This document shows, in pieces, positions 54,776 to 64,000 of a stretch of 64,000 bases of DNA. A program made the translations under genes and the position numbers. The stretch is from Euleptes europaea (taxonomy: Eukaryota > Chordata > Lepidosauria > Squamata > Sphaerodactylidae): the NCBI RefSeq assembly GCF_029931775.1, contig NC_079318.1, positions 29,216,159 through 29,280,158 of the forward strand, in the 5' to 3' direction. The notes under the pieces were generated by a model that saw nothing but the letters and a program-made list of their open reading frames with translations, had not been told where the DNA came from and searched no databases. The stretch's first letter is position 1. Each line of letters starts with the position of its first letter.

Positions 54776-55263
54776 TACATAAAGGTCCATTGTTAAAAAA
54801 AACATTTTCTTGCACACACAGAGCTATCCTTCAGTCACACTGTGAAGATCCTGGTGCTGTTGTGGCAGCTGCTGTCAAAGCAATGCGATTTTGAATCTGC
54901 ACAGCCGATCAGATTTCCAGTGGGCAATCAGAAACTCTGCTGGGCAAAGGCCCCATCTGGCCCCCTTCCCACTTTCTAAACACTTGATGAGCACTAGGAA
55001 AGATGTTGGTGGGTGCCATGGTACCCACGGGCGCTATACTGGGCACCCCGGGGCTAGGCTTAGAAGGGTAAATCTTTGAATACCAAGGGCCAGTGGTCAC
55101 AGTCATATCCTGATGTCCCCCAAGACCCTCAGCCCCCAGGGATCCCTATTTTTGCCAGGTTTTGTTCCCCCTTCTTCTGTACACATGTACACCACAGTGG
55201 TCCTTGGATTGATAGGAGTGTTGATCTGATTCTGGACCTTGAATCTGGACACCTGTGAATGAA

Positions 55264-55480
55264 TGGGGAGGGGCTGAGGCTCAGTGGCAGAGCATCTGCT
55301 TGGCATGCAGAAGGTTCCAGGTTCAAGCCCTGGCATCTCCAGTTAAAGGGACTAGGCGGGTAGGTGATGTGAAAGGCCCCTGCCTGGGACCCTGGACAGC
55401 TGCTGCTGGTCTGAATAGACAATACTGACTTTGCTGGACCTTGATGGCCTGATTCAGTATAAGGCAGCTTCATGTGTTCC
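55264..55480 (+). repeat. tRNA-Ala-like SINE, near full length
   Basis: GGGGAGGGGCTGAGGCTCAG, GGCAGAGCATCTGC, GGTTCAAGCCCTGG, then GGGACTAGGCGGGTAGGTGA and the end AAGGCAGCTTCATGTGTTC. Confidence 0.85.
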
Positions 55481-56179
55481 TTGGTCCCAAGTACTGAAGT
55501 ATCCAACCTACACGTTTGTTCTGTTAGCTAGGGGATGCCTTTGCATGTAATGGCCTTGATGCATGTAGACTTGTTTGGGTCGCAATCCTTCCATGCAATT
55601 TTTGCATGGAATACAAATGTGCGGAGAGTTCAGTTTACATTATGGTGGCAACCAAATCAGTGATCGGAGTCTCTGGAAAGAGTGCCGCCAAGATCACAGA
55701 AACAGCTGCTGCCTTACTGGGGCAATCTGTGATTAGCACTACCAAAAGCCTCCGTCGATGCATTCCAAGTGAAAGTCCCTAAGAGAGAATAATCTCCCCA
55801 CACAAACTAAACATGTTTCGGGCAGGCATCAGAGTCACTTAGAAAAAGAACGTGGTCTAAGGAATGCATAATGGCTAAAACAAAGCCAAAGCTGATGTCT
55901 CAGGGCTGGATTACACATCTCTCAGTAATGCGTACCTTGGCAGTAGCTACGGTTTGCTTGGATAATGAATACTGTAGATTCCATTTAAGTACATTTAAAG
56001 ATTTTTACAGTTTTGACTGTCAGGAGACATCTGTTGCTTTTGCATGCGACTCCTTGCCCAAAAGCAGACTCGCAGTGATTCAGAGACGGCTGCTTCAAAT
56101 CAGTGAAGCCCCATCTCATGGTTTCTTCAATGCAGCACTCCTTTATTCTTTGCTATTTCATCATAAAAGGCCTTATGCA

Positions 56180-57025
56180 TAGGGTTGCCAACCTCCAGGT
56201 GGTACAGAAACAGGCTGATAACAATATGTAATGACAAAAGTATATTGAATGTAACAATGTGCTAACAAGCCAATTGTATATGTACAACAAAGTATTTCTC
56301 AGTCCTGGTACAGTAACAATCAATCCGAGGTCGATGTCTTCAAGTGAAGAAGGGTACAAAGGGATACGATCGTTTCAATTGTTCCTCAGTCCCGTTTATA
56401 TATTGATTTCAAAATGTACTCATTTCAATATAAGCTTCAAAATTCTCATAGACTTTTAAGCATCACCCTTTTAGGGACAAAATAGCAACCACGTGTATTT
56501 TTTAGTTTATCTATTCCAACATCAGGATATCCATTGAAACAAGGTTGCACAGACAAATTTACAGTTTCCACATTCCCAAATGGGATACAAGTTGTAGACC
56601 TCGGATTGATTATTACTGTACCAGGACTGAGAAATACTTTGTTGTACATATACAATTGGCTTGTTAGCACATTGTTATACACCCAGAACTGGGAAATACT
56701 TTGTTGTATATATGCAATTGGCTTGGTAGCACATTGTTACATTCAATAAACTTTTGTCATTACATATTGTTATCAGCCTGTTTCTGTACTAATTTTCTAA
56801 CCTTAGGTAATGGTGCAGAGGTGTTGATTTTTGATTGCTTAACCTCCAGGTGGTGGCAGAAGATCTCCTGCTATTACAACTGATCTGCAGCAGATAGAGA
56901 TCAGTTCCCTGCTTTGGCAATTGGACTCTATGGCAGTGAAGTCCTTCCCCTCCCCAAACCCCGCCCTCCTCAAGCTCCGCCCCAAAAACCTCCTGCCAAT
57001 AGTGAAGAGGGACCTGGCAACCCTA
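56180..57025. mobile_element. TAGGGTTGCC-family hAT-type element split by a 637-bp insertion
   Basis: Left part 56180-56203 and right part 56855-57025 belong to one element. The outer CTTATGCA duplication is perfect at 56172-56179 and 57026-57033. Confidence 0.85.
56190..56854. mobile_element. 637-bp inverted-repeat element with 14-bp target duplication
   Basis: The insert is 56204-56840, flanked by AACCTCCAGGTGGT at 56190-56203 and 56841-56854. Its left part (ACAGAAACAGGCTGATAACA... to about 56331) reappears inverted at about 56606-56793, with one internal block of about 60 bases duplicated in the right arm (56640-56740). About 47 bases of non-repeated sequence end the element. No protein is encoded. 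The long duplication fits a retroelement (Penelope-like is one option) more than a DNA transposon. Confidence 0.7.
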
Positions 57026-57148
57026 CTTATGCAACAGCAGTTGTCAAATAGAAGGGAACCCTTTATGTTTCCCAACAACATCAGCAACGCAACACAAGCT
57101 GCAGTCTAGTCTTCTAGCTCAGAGGCTTTCTGTTTCCTACCTGTGATG

Positions 57149-57450
57149 AAGAAGAGTTGGTTTTTATATGCCAACTTTCTCTACCACTTAAGGGAGACTC
57201 AAACCGGCTTACAATCACCTTCCCTTCCCCTCCCCACAACAGACACCCTGTGAGATAGGTGGGGCTGAGAGACCTGTGACTAGCTCAAGGTCACCCAGCT
57301 GGCTTCATGTGGAGGAGTGGGGAAACCAATCCAGTTCACCAGATTAGCCTCCGCCGCTCATGTGCAGGAGTGGAGAATCAAACCCGGTTCTCCAGATCAG
57401 AGTCCACTACTCCAAACCACCGCTCTTAACCACTACACCACGCTGGCTCT
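57149..57450 (-). repeat. tRNA-derived SINE (GTGGTGTAGTGGTTAAG family)
   Basis: On the - strand: AGCCAGCGTGGTGTAGTGGT, GGGTTTGATTCTCC, GAAGCCAGCTGGGTGACCTT, and the end GGCATATAAAAACCAACTCT. Confidence 0.9.
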
Positions 57451-58329
57451 CTTTTCTTTTCAGCAAGGCAACATCCCCTTGTGACAATGCCAAACCCATT
57501 TCATTCATAGGACACCAAAGACGGTTTTAGTAGATTGAACAGACCAAACGTATTTAGCCATGTCACACTTTTAATTCAGTTTATTTTTACCATAGTAACA
57601 CCACATTTCACACTTTTTGTCTGAATTCTCTAGGTTCAAACTGTTCAAAAAAGGCAGTTTTGAGGCTCTTGTAGAAAGGAAAGGGGGGGGACTCAGCTGC
57701 CTACAAGTAAGGCAAACCCGTTGGGGGCAAACTGCTCTAAAGCATTCCCCCATTACAGCTTGCTTCCATCTTTATTTTTTACACACATTCTTGTGGCTGT
57801 TCCCATGTGCCTGCCTCTCATTCTTGCTGAACAGGTGTTGACTTAAAGCTCTTTGAAAGTTAAAACTCGCTGGGTTGATTCAAAAGCCTTCTGGCGAAGC
57901 CAACCAATGTTCCGTCAATAAATACCTATGATACAAGCACAACACCAGCTGCGGGCCCCATCGTCATGTTGGCTAGACTCTTCATCACATTTGCCAAAGT
58001 TCCCTTTTTCGGGCAGGAACGTCTGTCAGTTTATAGGCTAGCACAGCAGTTTCTTAACATGCCAGGATGACCGGTCACACATAAAAAGATGTTGAAGGAA
58101 CGCTGCTTTAAGATGCGTTACTTATAGATAAAATAACTCCAGTTGTCATCAACAGATCTAACTCCACATTTGCTTTGGGGGGGAAAGCCTCAGATACACT
58201 GTAGTAATTTTTTTCTCAGTAGCATTAGATAGATTTCACTAGTTCAGTGAGGCCTTTGCATCCTTTACAAGCATTCTTTATAACACCGCTCCCACCTTCT
58301 GACTAGGATAAAAAGAGAGATTTCCATCT

Positions 58330-58430
58330 CTACTCGTGCCTGACAGAGCTTTGACTCTCAAAAACGTATACCCTGAAACTCTTGTTGCTCTTTAAGGCAC
58401 TACTGGATTTGAATCTAACTCACTAGTTGT
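58330..58430. repeat. Dispersed repeat related to 5700-5880
   Basis: AGAGCTTTGACTCTC, GTATACCCTGAAACTCTTGT and AAGGCACTACTGGATTTGAA recur from the 5700-5880 block. Confidence 0.45.
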
Positions 58431-58504
58431 ACTTCTTAATTAAGTTTTTCTACTTGGAGATTTATAAGCCACATTTGTTTCCAATGGGGACCTGAAGAGG
58501 CTTA

Positions 58505-58660
58505 CAACATAGTTCTCCCTCTGTTTTATTCTCATAACCCTGTTAAGTAAGTTAAGCTGGGCACAAGGTCACCCAATGAGATTCGCGGCAGAGTGGGGAT
58601 TTGTTCGTTCCTGGGTCTCTTAGATCCTAGTTTAACCACTACACCCCGCTGGTATAGTTA
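58505..58660 (-). repeat. Old tRNA/CORE-type SINE
   Basis: On the - strand: CCAGCGGGGTGTAGTGGTTA, GAACAAATCCCCACTCTG and GGGTGACCTTGTGCCCAGC. Confidence 0.55.
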
Positions 58661-58699
58661 ACTCGAACTAGTTTCCAGAACTAGCAGTTTAGTCAGTCA

Positions 58700-59080
58700 A
58701 ACTACATGTCATGTCCAGGTAGAATCTGTCCACAATGCAGTGGTCACCTGTTAAAAATAAAACTTTAGCCACAAAGGCTTATTGTTCTCCATGCCCAGAC
58801 AGGGCCTGTCCTTGCTCTTCTGGCTGTATTGATTCATTAGCTCATGCCCTCTTGGAATGCCGCTTTTATGAGGAACTCCGATCACGTTATATCTTTCCCC
58901 TTTTAACATATAAATCTAATGCCTCTGTGTCTGACATAATGCCTTTTTTACTAAGTGACAGGGATCCCAAGGCTACATTGTCAGTGGAAAGATTTATTTC
59001 AGTCCTTATATCCCTCAAACATTAGATTTATGCTGCTCCAAGATCAATGAACCAAGGAGCTTCTAGGGGATAAAGGAAAG
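58700..59080 (+). mobile_element. LINE C-terminal fragment with a CCHC-like motif
   Basis: The frame 58735-59025 has CPCSSGCIDSLAHALLEC followed by FYEELRSRYIFPLL. A cysteine-rich CxC...HxxxxC stretch followed by a conserved 'Y..LR......PLL' is common near the C-terminus of non-LTR reverse transcriptase proteins. No RT core is present, and the clade cannot be set. Confidence 0.45.
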
Positions 59081-59571
59081 GATTCTTATTGTTCTCAAAG
59101 CCTGTGATACGCACTTGTAAGTCATGCGGTTTGTGACATTCTAGAGACCTGAACTTTAGCTGCACATTTCTGCCAACTAAGGGACCCTTTTAGGCTAGCT
59201 AGGCACCACAGAAGTGCAGCCATCTTACACCTGATGTTGGTGCAACAGGCTCACTGGTTTAATTTGACCAGCAAGGATTAGGCTAATCAATTCTAATTCA
59301 AATCCCCTTGCACTGTGTGATGTGAACTACGATACAGAGAAATACTTTTGACAGGGCTCATTTTTATATGGCAATCTTATCATCAACCGGAGTCAAGTTA
59401 AAAGGGTCTGCTGAGGCCCACAGCACAGTTCTAAAGGCAACACTCAGCCTGAGGACCAAAGTCCTTCTACAGCCACAAGAAATGCTGCTTCAGCATTAAG
59501 GTTAGGAACCCTCAATTTAAACAGTAGCAAGATGCCATGTGAGTATTTGCACTCTGGCCTCACTCCTATTT

Positions 59572-59868
59572 AGAAGAAGAAGGTGAGTTGGCTTTTATAT
59601 GCCGACTTTCTCTACCACTTAAGGAAGAATCAAACTGGCTTACAATCACCTTCCCTTCCCCTCCCCACAACAGATACCTTGTGAGGTAGGTGGGGCTGAG
59701 AGAGTGTGACTAGCCCAAGGTCACCCAGCTGGCTTCATGTGGAGGAGTGGGGAAACAAATCCAGTTCACCAGATCAGTGTCCACAGCTCATATGGAGAAG
59801 AGGGGAATCAAACCCGGTTCTCCAGATCAGAGTCCACTGCTCTTAACCACTACACCACGCTGGCTCTC
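59572..59868 (-). repeat. tRNA-derived SINE (GTGGTGTAGTGGTTAAG family)
   Basis: On the - strand: GAGCCAGCGTGGTGTAGTGG, GGGTTTGATTCCCC, GAAGCCAGCTGGGTGACCTT, and the end GGCATATAAAAGCCAACTCA. Confidence 0.9.
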
Positions 59869-60200
59869 ATGCTGTGTCCCTAGGCTTCCTGACCCTCACC
59901 TTGTACGCTAATTGTATAGGTACCATGTGGAGATCAGTGTGCATTAGAGCTTTCTGGAGAAGCCTATCACATGGTACAGCACTGGCCTCCTTGTGTAAAG
60001 CCCAGCTGCGCAAGGGACTCACCACCAAGCCAAAAAAAAAAAAAAAAATCCTCTCAACCCTCTCTTGGGGAGTCTACCTCCCAGAAGAAGATCAGCCATT
60101 GACAGTGAAAATACATTCAAAGCCAACCACAACCGCTGTGTTTTGCTGTGCTCAAAAATATGGTTTCCAGGCAGTACTACGGCAACCAGAATGCCAACCA

Positions 60201-60340
60201 GGGGCGAAAAGGCATGGCCGCTTTATCCTCCTTTAATCCGTTTCAGCCAGGATCGAACGTATGCGTTTCGCCTAATGTGCGTTCGATCCTGGCTAAAACA
60301 GGGATTAAAGGAGGATAAAGCAACCATGCGTTTTTGCCCC
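60201..60340. mobile_element. 140-bp foldback element
   Basis: GGGGCGAAAAGGCATGG at the left end faces CCATGCGTTTTTGCCCC at the right. The arms continue inward (CTTTATCCTCCTTTAATCC against GGGATTAAAGGAGGATAAAG; AGCCAGGATCGAACG against CGTTCGATCCTGGCT). It lies 80-220 bp beyond the MAP1LC3C polyadenylation signal. Confidence 0.75.
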
Positions 60341-60422
60341 AGATCTTCTGTGTACATAGCAAGACGGTTTTGTGGCAGGTCCCATACTGATTTTTTTTTT
60401 TTGCACCCGATCTTGAAATTCC

Positions 60423-60428
60423 TTTATT
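60423..60428 (-). terminator. MAP1LC3C: Probable polyadenylation signal of MAP1LC3C
   Basis: On the - strand AATAAA lies 328 bases past the stop codon, followed by a 12-base A run at 60402-60391. Confidence 0.5.
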
Positions 60429-60755
60429 TGCATCTCACTGGTCTCCAGCTGCATTCACAATTTTTAAAACAGTTACATAATTTAAGGACATTTTTTAAAA
60501 GAAAGAGAAAACCCCACTGAAGCATACCCCAACTATTTTCTTTTGGCACACCGGCATCCATTCAAACACAAAACAGATGCCCATGACCTTCGTTTAGGAT
60601 CATTTATCCTGCCTCTTGCTTCTTTAGCTGGGCCTTGCCGGCCCCGGGCCATTAATCCTCCAGTCAAGCCCATGTCAAACAGAGCTTCTTTTCACCAAGT
60701 ACCTTATGCGATCCACAGCTCAGCTGATGAGTCACAGCTGCCTCTTCAGGGACAC

Positions 60756-60960
60756 TTATGTTTTTTGGAGGCATTCATTACACTTCCCTTTGCCAGCGGC
60801 GGAGTGGTATCCAAACATCTCCTGGGAAGCATAAGTCATGTATACAAAGCCATCTTCATCTTTGTAATCCTGGTATATTTCAGCCAGAGTCAGAGACATG
60901 CTGGCTAAACTCTTGTTGTTGACTAGCAGATAGAAAGCTTGAGTGGAACCCAGTCCCATC
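60756..60960 (-). CDS. MAP1LC3C: MAP1LC3C (LC3C) terminal coding exon
   Basis: LC3C is a ubiquitin-like ATG8-family protein that is lipidated onto autophagosome membranes and binds cargo receptors. On the - strand, a pyrimidine-rich tract and acceptor GAGGCAG precede a 205-nt exon with one base finishing a split Arg codon. It then reads MGLGSTQAFYLLVNNKSLAS MSLTLAEIYQDYKDEDGFVY MTYASQEMFG, and 17 more residues ending CLQKT and TAA. Human LC3C reads ...RMVLRATEAFYLLVNNKSLVS...FVYMTYASQETFG plus a 21-residue tail. The ATG4 processing glycine is kept (residue 50 of the exon). The long tail marks LC3C and not LC3A, LC3B or a GABARAP. Exons for the N-terminal two-thirds were not found up to 64000. 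Orientation and position match human synteny. Confidence 0.92.
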
Positions 60961-61052
60961 CTGCCTCTAGGTTAATAAAAAAAAAGAGAGATAATTAAAA
61001 TGCAGAAGTCTTTTCATGTCATGGTGAATCATGCCTGATCTGGGACAATTAG

Positions 61053-61276
61053 GGGAGGGGCCATGGCTCAGTGGTAGAGCATCTGCTCAGCATGCAGAAG
61101 GTCCCAGGTTCAATCCCCGGCATCTCCAGTTAAAGGGAGTAGGCAGGTGGGTGATGTGAAAGACCTCTGCCTGAGACCCTGGAGAGCCGCTGCTGATCTG
61201 ACTGTCGGAGTAGACAATACTGACTTTGATGGACCAAGGGTCTGATTCAGTAGAAGGCAGTTTCATGTGTTCATGC
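61053..61276 (+). repeat. tRNA-Ala-like SINE, near full length
   Basis: GGGGAGGGGCCATGGCTCAG, TGGTAGAGCATCTGC, GGTTCAATCCCCGGC, CCTGGAGAGCCGCTGC, and the end GGCAGTTTCATGTGTTCATG. It lies upstream of the LC3C terminal exon, inside the inferred LC3C intron and opposite in strand. Confidence 0.9.
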
Positions 61277-61472
61277 TGCTGTTTGTATGGGGGAAAGGCC
61301 AGACTCGTTTACATCAGTAGAAACTCCATAACATTCTCAGTGTGAACTGACACTTTTTGATTTTTGGATACTGGCAGAAAAAAATCCTATTGGCAAAATT
61401 CATCATCCCTGGATTCAGCTTCAGGTTCCTTCCTCCCATTTTCCAAATGCTATCCATGAGAACAGAGGGAGA

Positions 61473-61551
61473 TGAGGAATGATTTTTGGAGGACATGGAT
61501 TCATAGGGTCACCATAAGTCGGAAGCAACTGGACTGCACTTAACACACACA
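61473..61551 (+). repeat. BovB/RTE 3' tail fragment
   Basis: GATTTTTGGAGGACATGGAT, TCATAGGGTCACCATAAGTC, GGAAGCAACTGGACTGCACT and an ACACAC end. Confidence 0.8.
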
Positions 61552-61583
61552 TCTGAGTGGCCAGATTTCCCTGCAATAAGCAC

Positions 61584-61666
61584 AGAAACAGCAGCTCATT
61601 CCCTTCCTCACCTCTGTGCATACTGTAGTGGAAAGCCACAGTTTCACTGAAGTACCACAATTCAAG
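61584..61666 (+). repeat. Local duplicate unit, copy A (intact)
   Basis: 83 bases from AGAAACAGCAGCTCATTCCC to AGTACCACAATTCAAG. They recur at 62331-62642, where a SINE splits them. Confidence 0.85.
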
Positions 61667-62330
61667 CACAGAGCTCTTCAGCCTGAGAACGTAAGGTTGT
61701 CAAAGTGCTCCTCTGAGAAACTCTTAAGGAATTATTTAGATACCACAATTCGTGGAACTATCTTTGATTGGAAGCAACATTGTCATTTCAACCTTCATTT
61801 TGAAATCATGACATGACGATCCTCATCGTATATTAAATGAGATTGAAGCTGGTTTTCAAAATAGGCAAATTGGATCCTTTGCTATCTCGCCATTTCAAAA
61901 TGCATTTATTTGGAGTCCGGATTGAACGAACTGTAAGCAACAACCAGAGCTTACGTAATTGGGAGCACAGCCCCTTTAAATCTTGGAAGCAGCAGCAGCA
62001 AGGCAACGCACATTACAATCTTCCCTAAGGGACTATAACCTAAACAAGTATTTAATGGTATATAATGTATGTGATAAAAAGCGTTTCTATTTTTGGTGCT
62101 CCAGTTATACTACATATTGGTTTGAAATTGTACATTGGAAGTGTATCTTTTCTACGTATTGTAAATATTGTATCTGTGGTATATCTGTGGTATAGCTAGA
62201 TAGATAGGGCTTTCACATTGTTGTTACTTTCACAAGCAAATGTTAGCATCCAGTACCTTGAGTCTTTTTATTTGATAGATGTAATTTTCTAGTTAAGGCC
62301 ATAGTGCTGTTCTTTTAGTTTCATACACAT

Positions 62331-62642
62331 AGAAACAGCAGCTCATTCCCTTCCCCACCTCTGTGCATGAGTGTGTGTAAAGTGCCCTCAAGTCGCAGCC
62401 GACTTATGGCGACCCCTTTTGGGGGTTTTCATGGCAAGAGACTAACAGAGGTGGTTTGCCAGTGCCTTCCTCTGCACAGCAACCCTGGTATTCCTTGGTG
62501 GTCTCCCATCCAAATACTAACCAGGGCTGACCCTGCTTAGCTTGTGAGATCTGATGAGATCAGGCTAGCCTGGGCCATCCAGGTCACCTCTGAGCATACT
62601 GTAGTGGAAAGCCACCATTTCACTGAAGTACCACAATTCAAG
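62331..62642 (+). repeat. Local duplicate unit, copy B, split by a SINE
   Basis: 62331-62368 and 62585-62642 together match 61584-61666 at about 95% identity. The SINE at 62369-62584 interrupts it. Confidence 0.85.
62356..62597 (-). repeat. 5S rRNA-derived SINE with 13-bp target duplication
   Basis: The body 62369-62584 on the - strand: CTGGATGGCCCAGGCTAGCC, TGATCTCATCAGATCTCACA, AGCTAAGCAGGGTCAGCCC, TTTGGATGGGAGACCACC, with a BovB-like tail and GTGTGT side. The flanks CACCTCTGTGCAT (62356-62368) and CACCTCTGAGCAT (62585-62597) are the duplication. Confidence 0.9.
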
Positions 62643-63009
62643 TCCTGATCATTCTGTGTCTCTATTTTGCCATATTCATGCTAGCACTTTTGCCGTCAAC
62701 ACAAGAGACGTTTCTAAGTGTGGTGTGGGATGAATGGTGGTGAGCAAACTGAATCCCTTCTTCAGGGTGAACGAGTCAACAATACCATTGCCCCAGGCAA
62801 GGCCAAGGGGGATCAGCTGTCACATGCACAGATCTCATGTACGTTACCAGTCATTCATACAGGTTTTGAGATATTTGCGAGTTCAGAAGAGCCAAATTAA
62901 AAACAGGAGGTATATTAAGATACAGTTATACGCCCAAGAAGCTAACCTAGGCCAAGGAGAAAAGACAGATAAAACATAATTATGTTTTACAATGCATCAG
63001 GTAGCCCCC

Positions 63010-63755
63010 TGAGAGTATGGGGGGCTACCTGGCAAAGACAACAGAGCTATTGATCTCAGACATGGAAACATGTAGCCAGACAAAAGGCAAACACAATCTT
63101 GGGATGCATCAACAGAAGTATAGTGTCCAGATCATGCGAAGTGATGGTATTGCTTTACTCTGCTCTGTTCAGTTTTGGGCACCACAATTTAAGGAGGATG
63201 TAGACAAGCTGGAACATGTCCAGAGGAGGGCAACAAAAATGGTGAGGGGTCTGGAGACCAAGGCCTATGAGGAAAGACTGAAGGAGCTGGGGTTGTTTAG
63301 CCTGAAGAGAAGACTGAGAGGGGATATGATAACCATCTTCAAGTACTTGAAGGGCTGTCATATAGAGGATGGTGCCGAGTTGTTTTCTGTTTCCCCAGAA
63401 GGTCAGACCAGAACCAACGGGTTGAAATTAAACCAAAAGCGTTTCCGTCTAGAGTCTAGACATTAGGAAGAATTTTCTAGCAGAGACGTTCCTCAGTGGA
63501 ACAGACTTCCTTGGGAGGTGGTAAGTGCTCCTTCCCTGGAGGTTTTTAAGCAGAGGCTAGATGGCCATCTGTCAGCAATGCTGATTCTATTACCTTAGGC
63601 AGTTTGTGAGAGGGAGGGAATCTTAGCCATCTTCTGGGCATGGAGTAGGGGTCACTGGGGATGTGTATGGGAGGTAGTTGTGAATTTCCTGCATTGTGCA
63701 GGGGGTTGGACTAGATGACCCTAGTGGTCCCTTCCAACTCTATGATTCTACAACC
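63010..63755 (+). mobile_element. CR1 LINE, 5'-truncated
   Basis: The frame 63017-63466 ends the CR1 RT protein: [60 protein letters not shown]. The rest of the C-terminal end is frame-broken beyond 63466. The 3' tail is the CR1 signature GGGGGTTGGACTAGATGACC, CCTTCCAACTCTATGATTCT. Confidence 0.93.
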
Positions 63756-63877
63756 CTTGATATGTAGTTACATAAAATATTGCAGGACAGACCAACTAAA
63801 TCACACTATTTTATTCCCAGCTTAATCTATCTCTGCTTCTTCCTAGGAAGTGTTTACCTTTAGAAGGTGTACAGTGC

Positions 63878-63962
63878 CATCCTAACCGGAGTTACACTCC
63901 ACTAAGTCCATCAAAGTGAATGACCTTTGAAAGGTATAACTGGTTAAGGATGGCACTGTTAA
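63878..63962. mobile_element. Miniature inverted-repeat element
   Basis: ACAGTGCCATCCTAACC faces GGTTAAGGATGGCACTGT across about 85 bases, with AGTTACACTCCACTAAGTCC inside. It belongs to a short repeat group widespread in reptiles. Target duplication is unclear (GTA/TTA). Confidence 0.65.
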
Positions 63963-64000
63963 GCCTTCACAATGCTTCTTGCGGCACAGTTTGAATATTC

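Noticed and set aside
61053-61130. A tRNA-Ala gene
   Set aside because: Box A and box B are present, but the sequence continues into a body shared by at least five other copies, so it is a SINE head. The same applies at 10448, 29434, 29656, 29794 and 55264.
61000-64000. Upstream MAP1LC3C exons
   Set aside because: I looked on the - strand for the conserved LC3 core (FPNKIPVIVERY, LDKTKFLVP) and found none; they are presumably outside the window.
1-64000. CRISPR arrays, bacterial operons, ribosome binding sites, riboswitches or phage attachment sites
   Set aside because: The window is vertebrate DNA; short tandem repeats here are microsatellites or SINE arrays without spacer structure.
1-64000. 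Endogenous retrovirus or LTR retrotransposon
   Set aside because: No gag, protease, integrase or env-like frames and no paired direct LTRs were recognised. The only large terminal-repeat-like structure (14.3-15.2 kb) is an inverted, Penelope-like palindrome.

Overview
This is vertebrate nuclear DNA, almost certainly from a squamate reptile (a lizard; gecko or a relative is possible, but I cannot fix the species). The evidence is single-copy genes split by ordinary GT-AG introns, and a dense repeat load typical of squamates: BovB/RTE, CR1, L2-like and L1-like LINEs, SINEs with 5S rRNA-derived heads and BovB-like tails, at least three tRNA-derived SINE families, many short hAT-type DNA transposons, and a Penelope-like palindrome.

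Three host genes are supported. (1) The last three coding exons of a + strand gene (1614-1694, 7695-7805, 8356-8493) end just upstream of EXO1; by conserved gene order this is probably WDR64. (2) A complete EXO1 (exonuclease 1) lies on the + strand, with 13 coding exons from 18146 to 42099 and a CpG island at about 13490-14030 that probably holds the promoter and an untranslated first exon. The 813-residue product keeps all catalytic acidic residues, the helix-two-turn-helix, an MLH1-binding-type motif and a PCNA-binding-type motif. (3) The last coding exon of MAP1LC3C (LC3C, autophagy) is on the - strand at 60756-60960; its upstream exons were not found and should lie beyond the right edge. 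The order WDR64>, EXO1>, <MAP1LC3C matches the human chromosome 1q43 block, and the mammalian BECN2 retrogene is absent as expected.

Layout: 1-8.5 kb, 3' end of the WDR64-like gene; 8.5-13.5 kb, repeat-rich spacer; 13.5-14.0 kb, CpG island; 14.0-15.7 kb, a short hAT-type element split by a large composite palindrome; 15.7-18.1 kb, SINEs and a hAT nested in a SINE; 18.1-42.7 kb, EXO1 with introns full of SINEs and LINEs, including a full-length-size antisense BovB bounded by a 13-bp duplication in intron 9; 42.7-60.4 kb, a gene-free interval of repeats with an unusual pair of GC-rich, hairpin-chain segments at 51.4-51.8 and 52.7-52.9 kb; 60.4-61.0 kb, MAP1LC3C terminal exon; 61.0-64.0 kb, SINEs, a local duplication split by a SINE, and a CR1 tail.

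The three genes do not form a pathway; they are neighbours by conserved synteny. The most unusual observations are the hairpin-chain pair, the hammerhead-ribozyme-like motif inside the 14.3-15.2 kb palindrome, a 637-bp inverted-repeat element with a 14-bp target duplication nested inside a hAT-type element, and a foldback with a pentanucleotide core sitting inside a SINE just upstream of the EXO1 CpG island.
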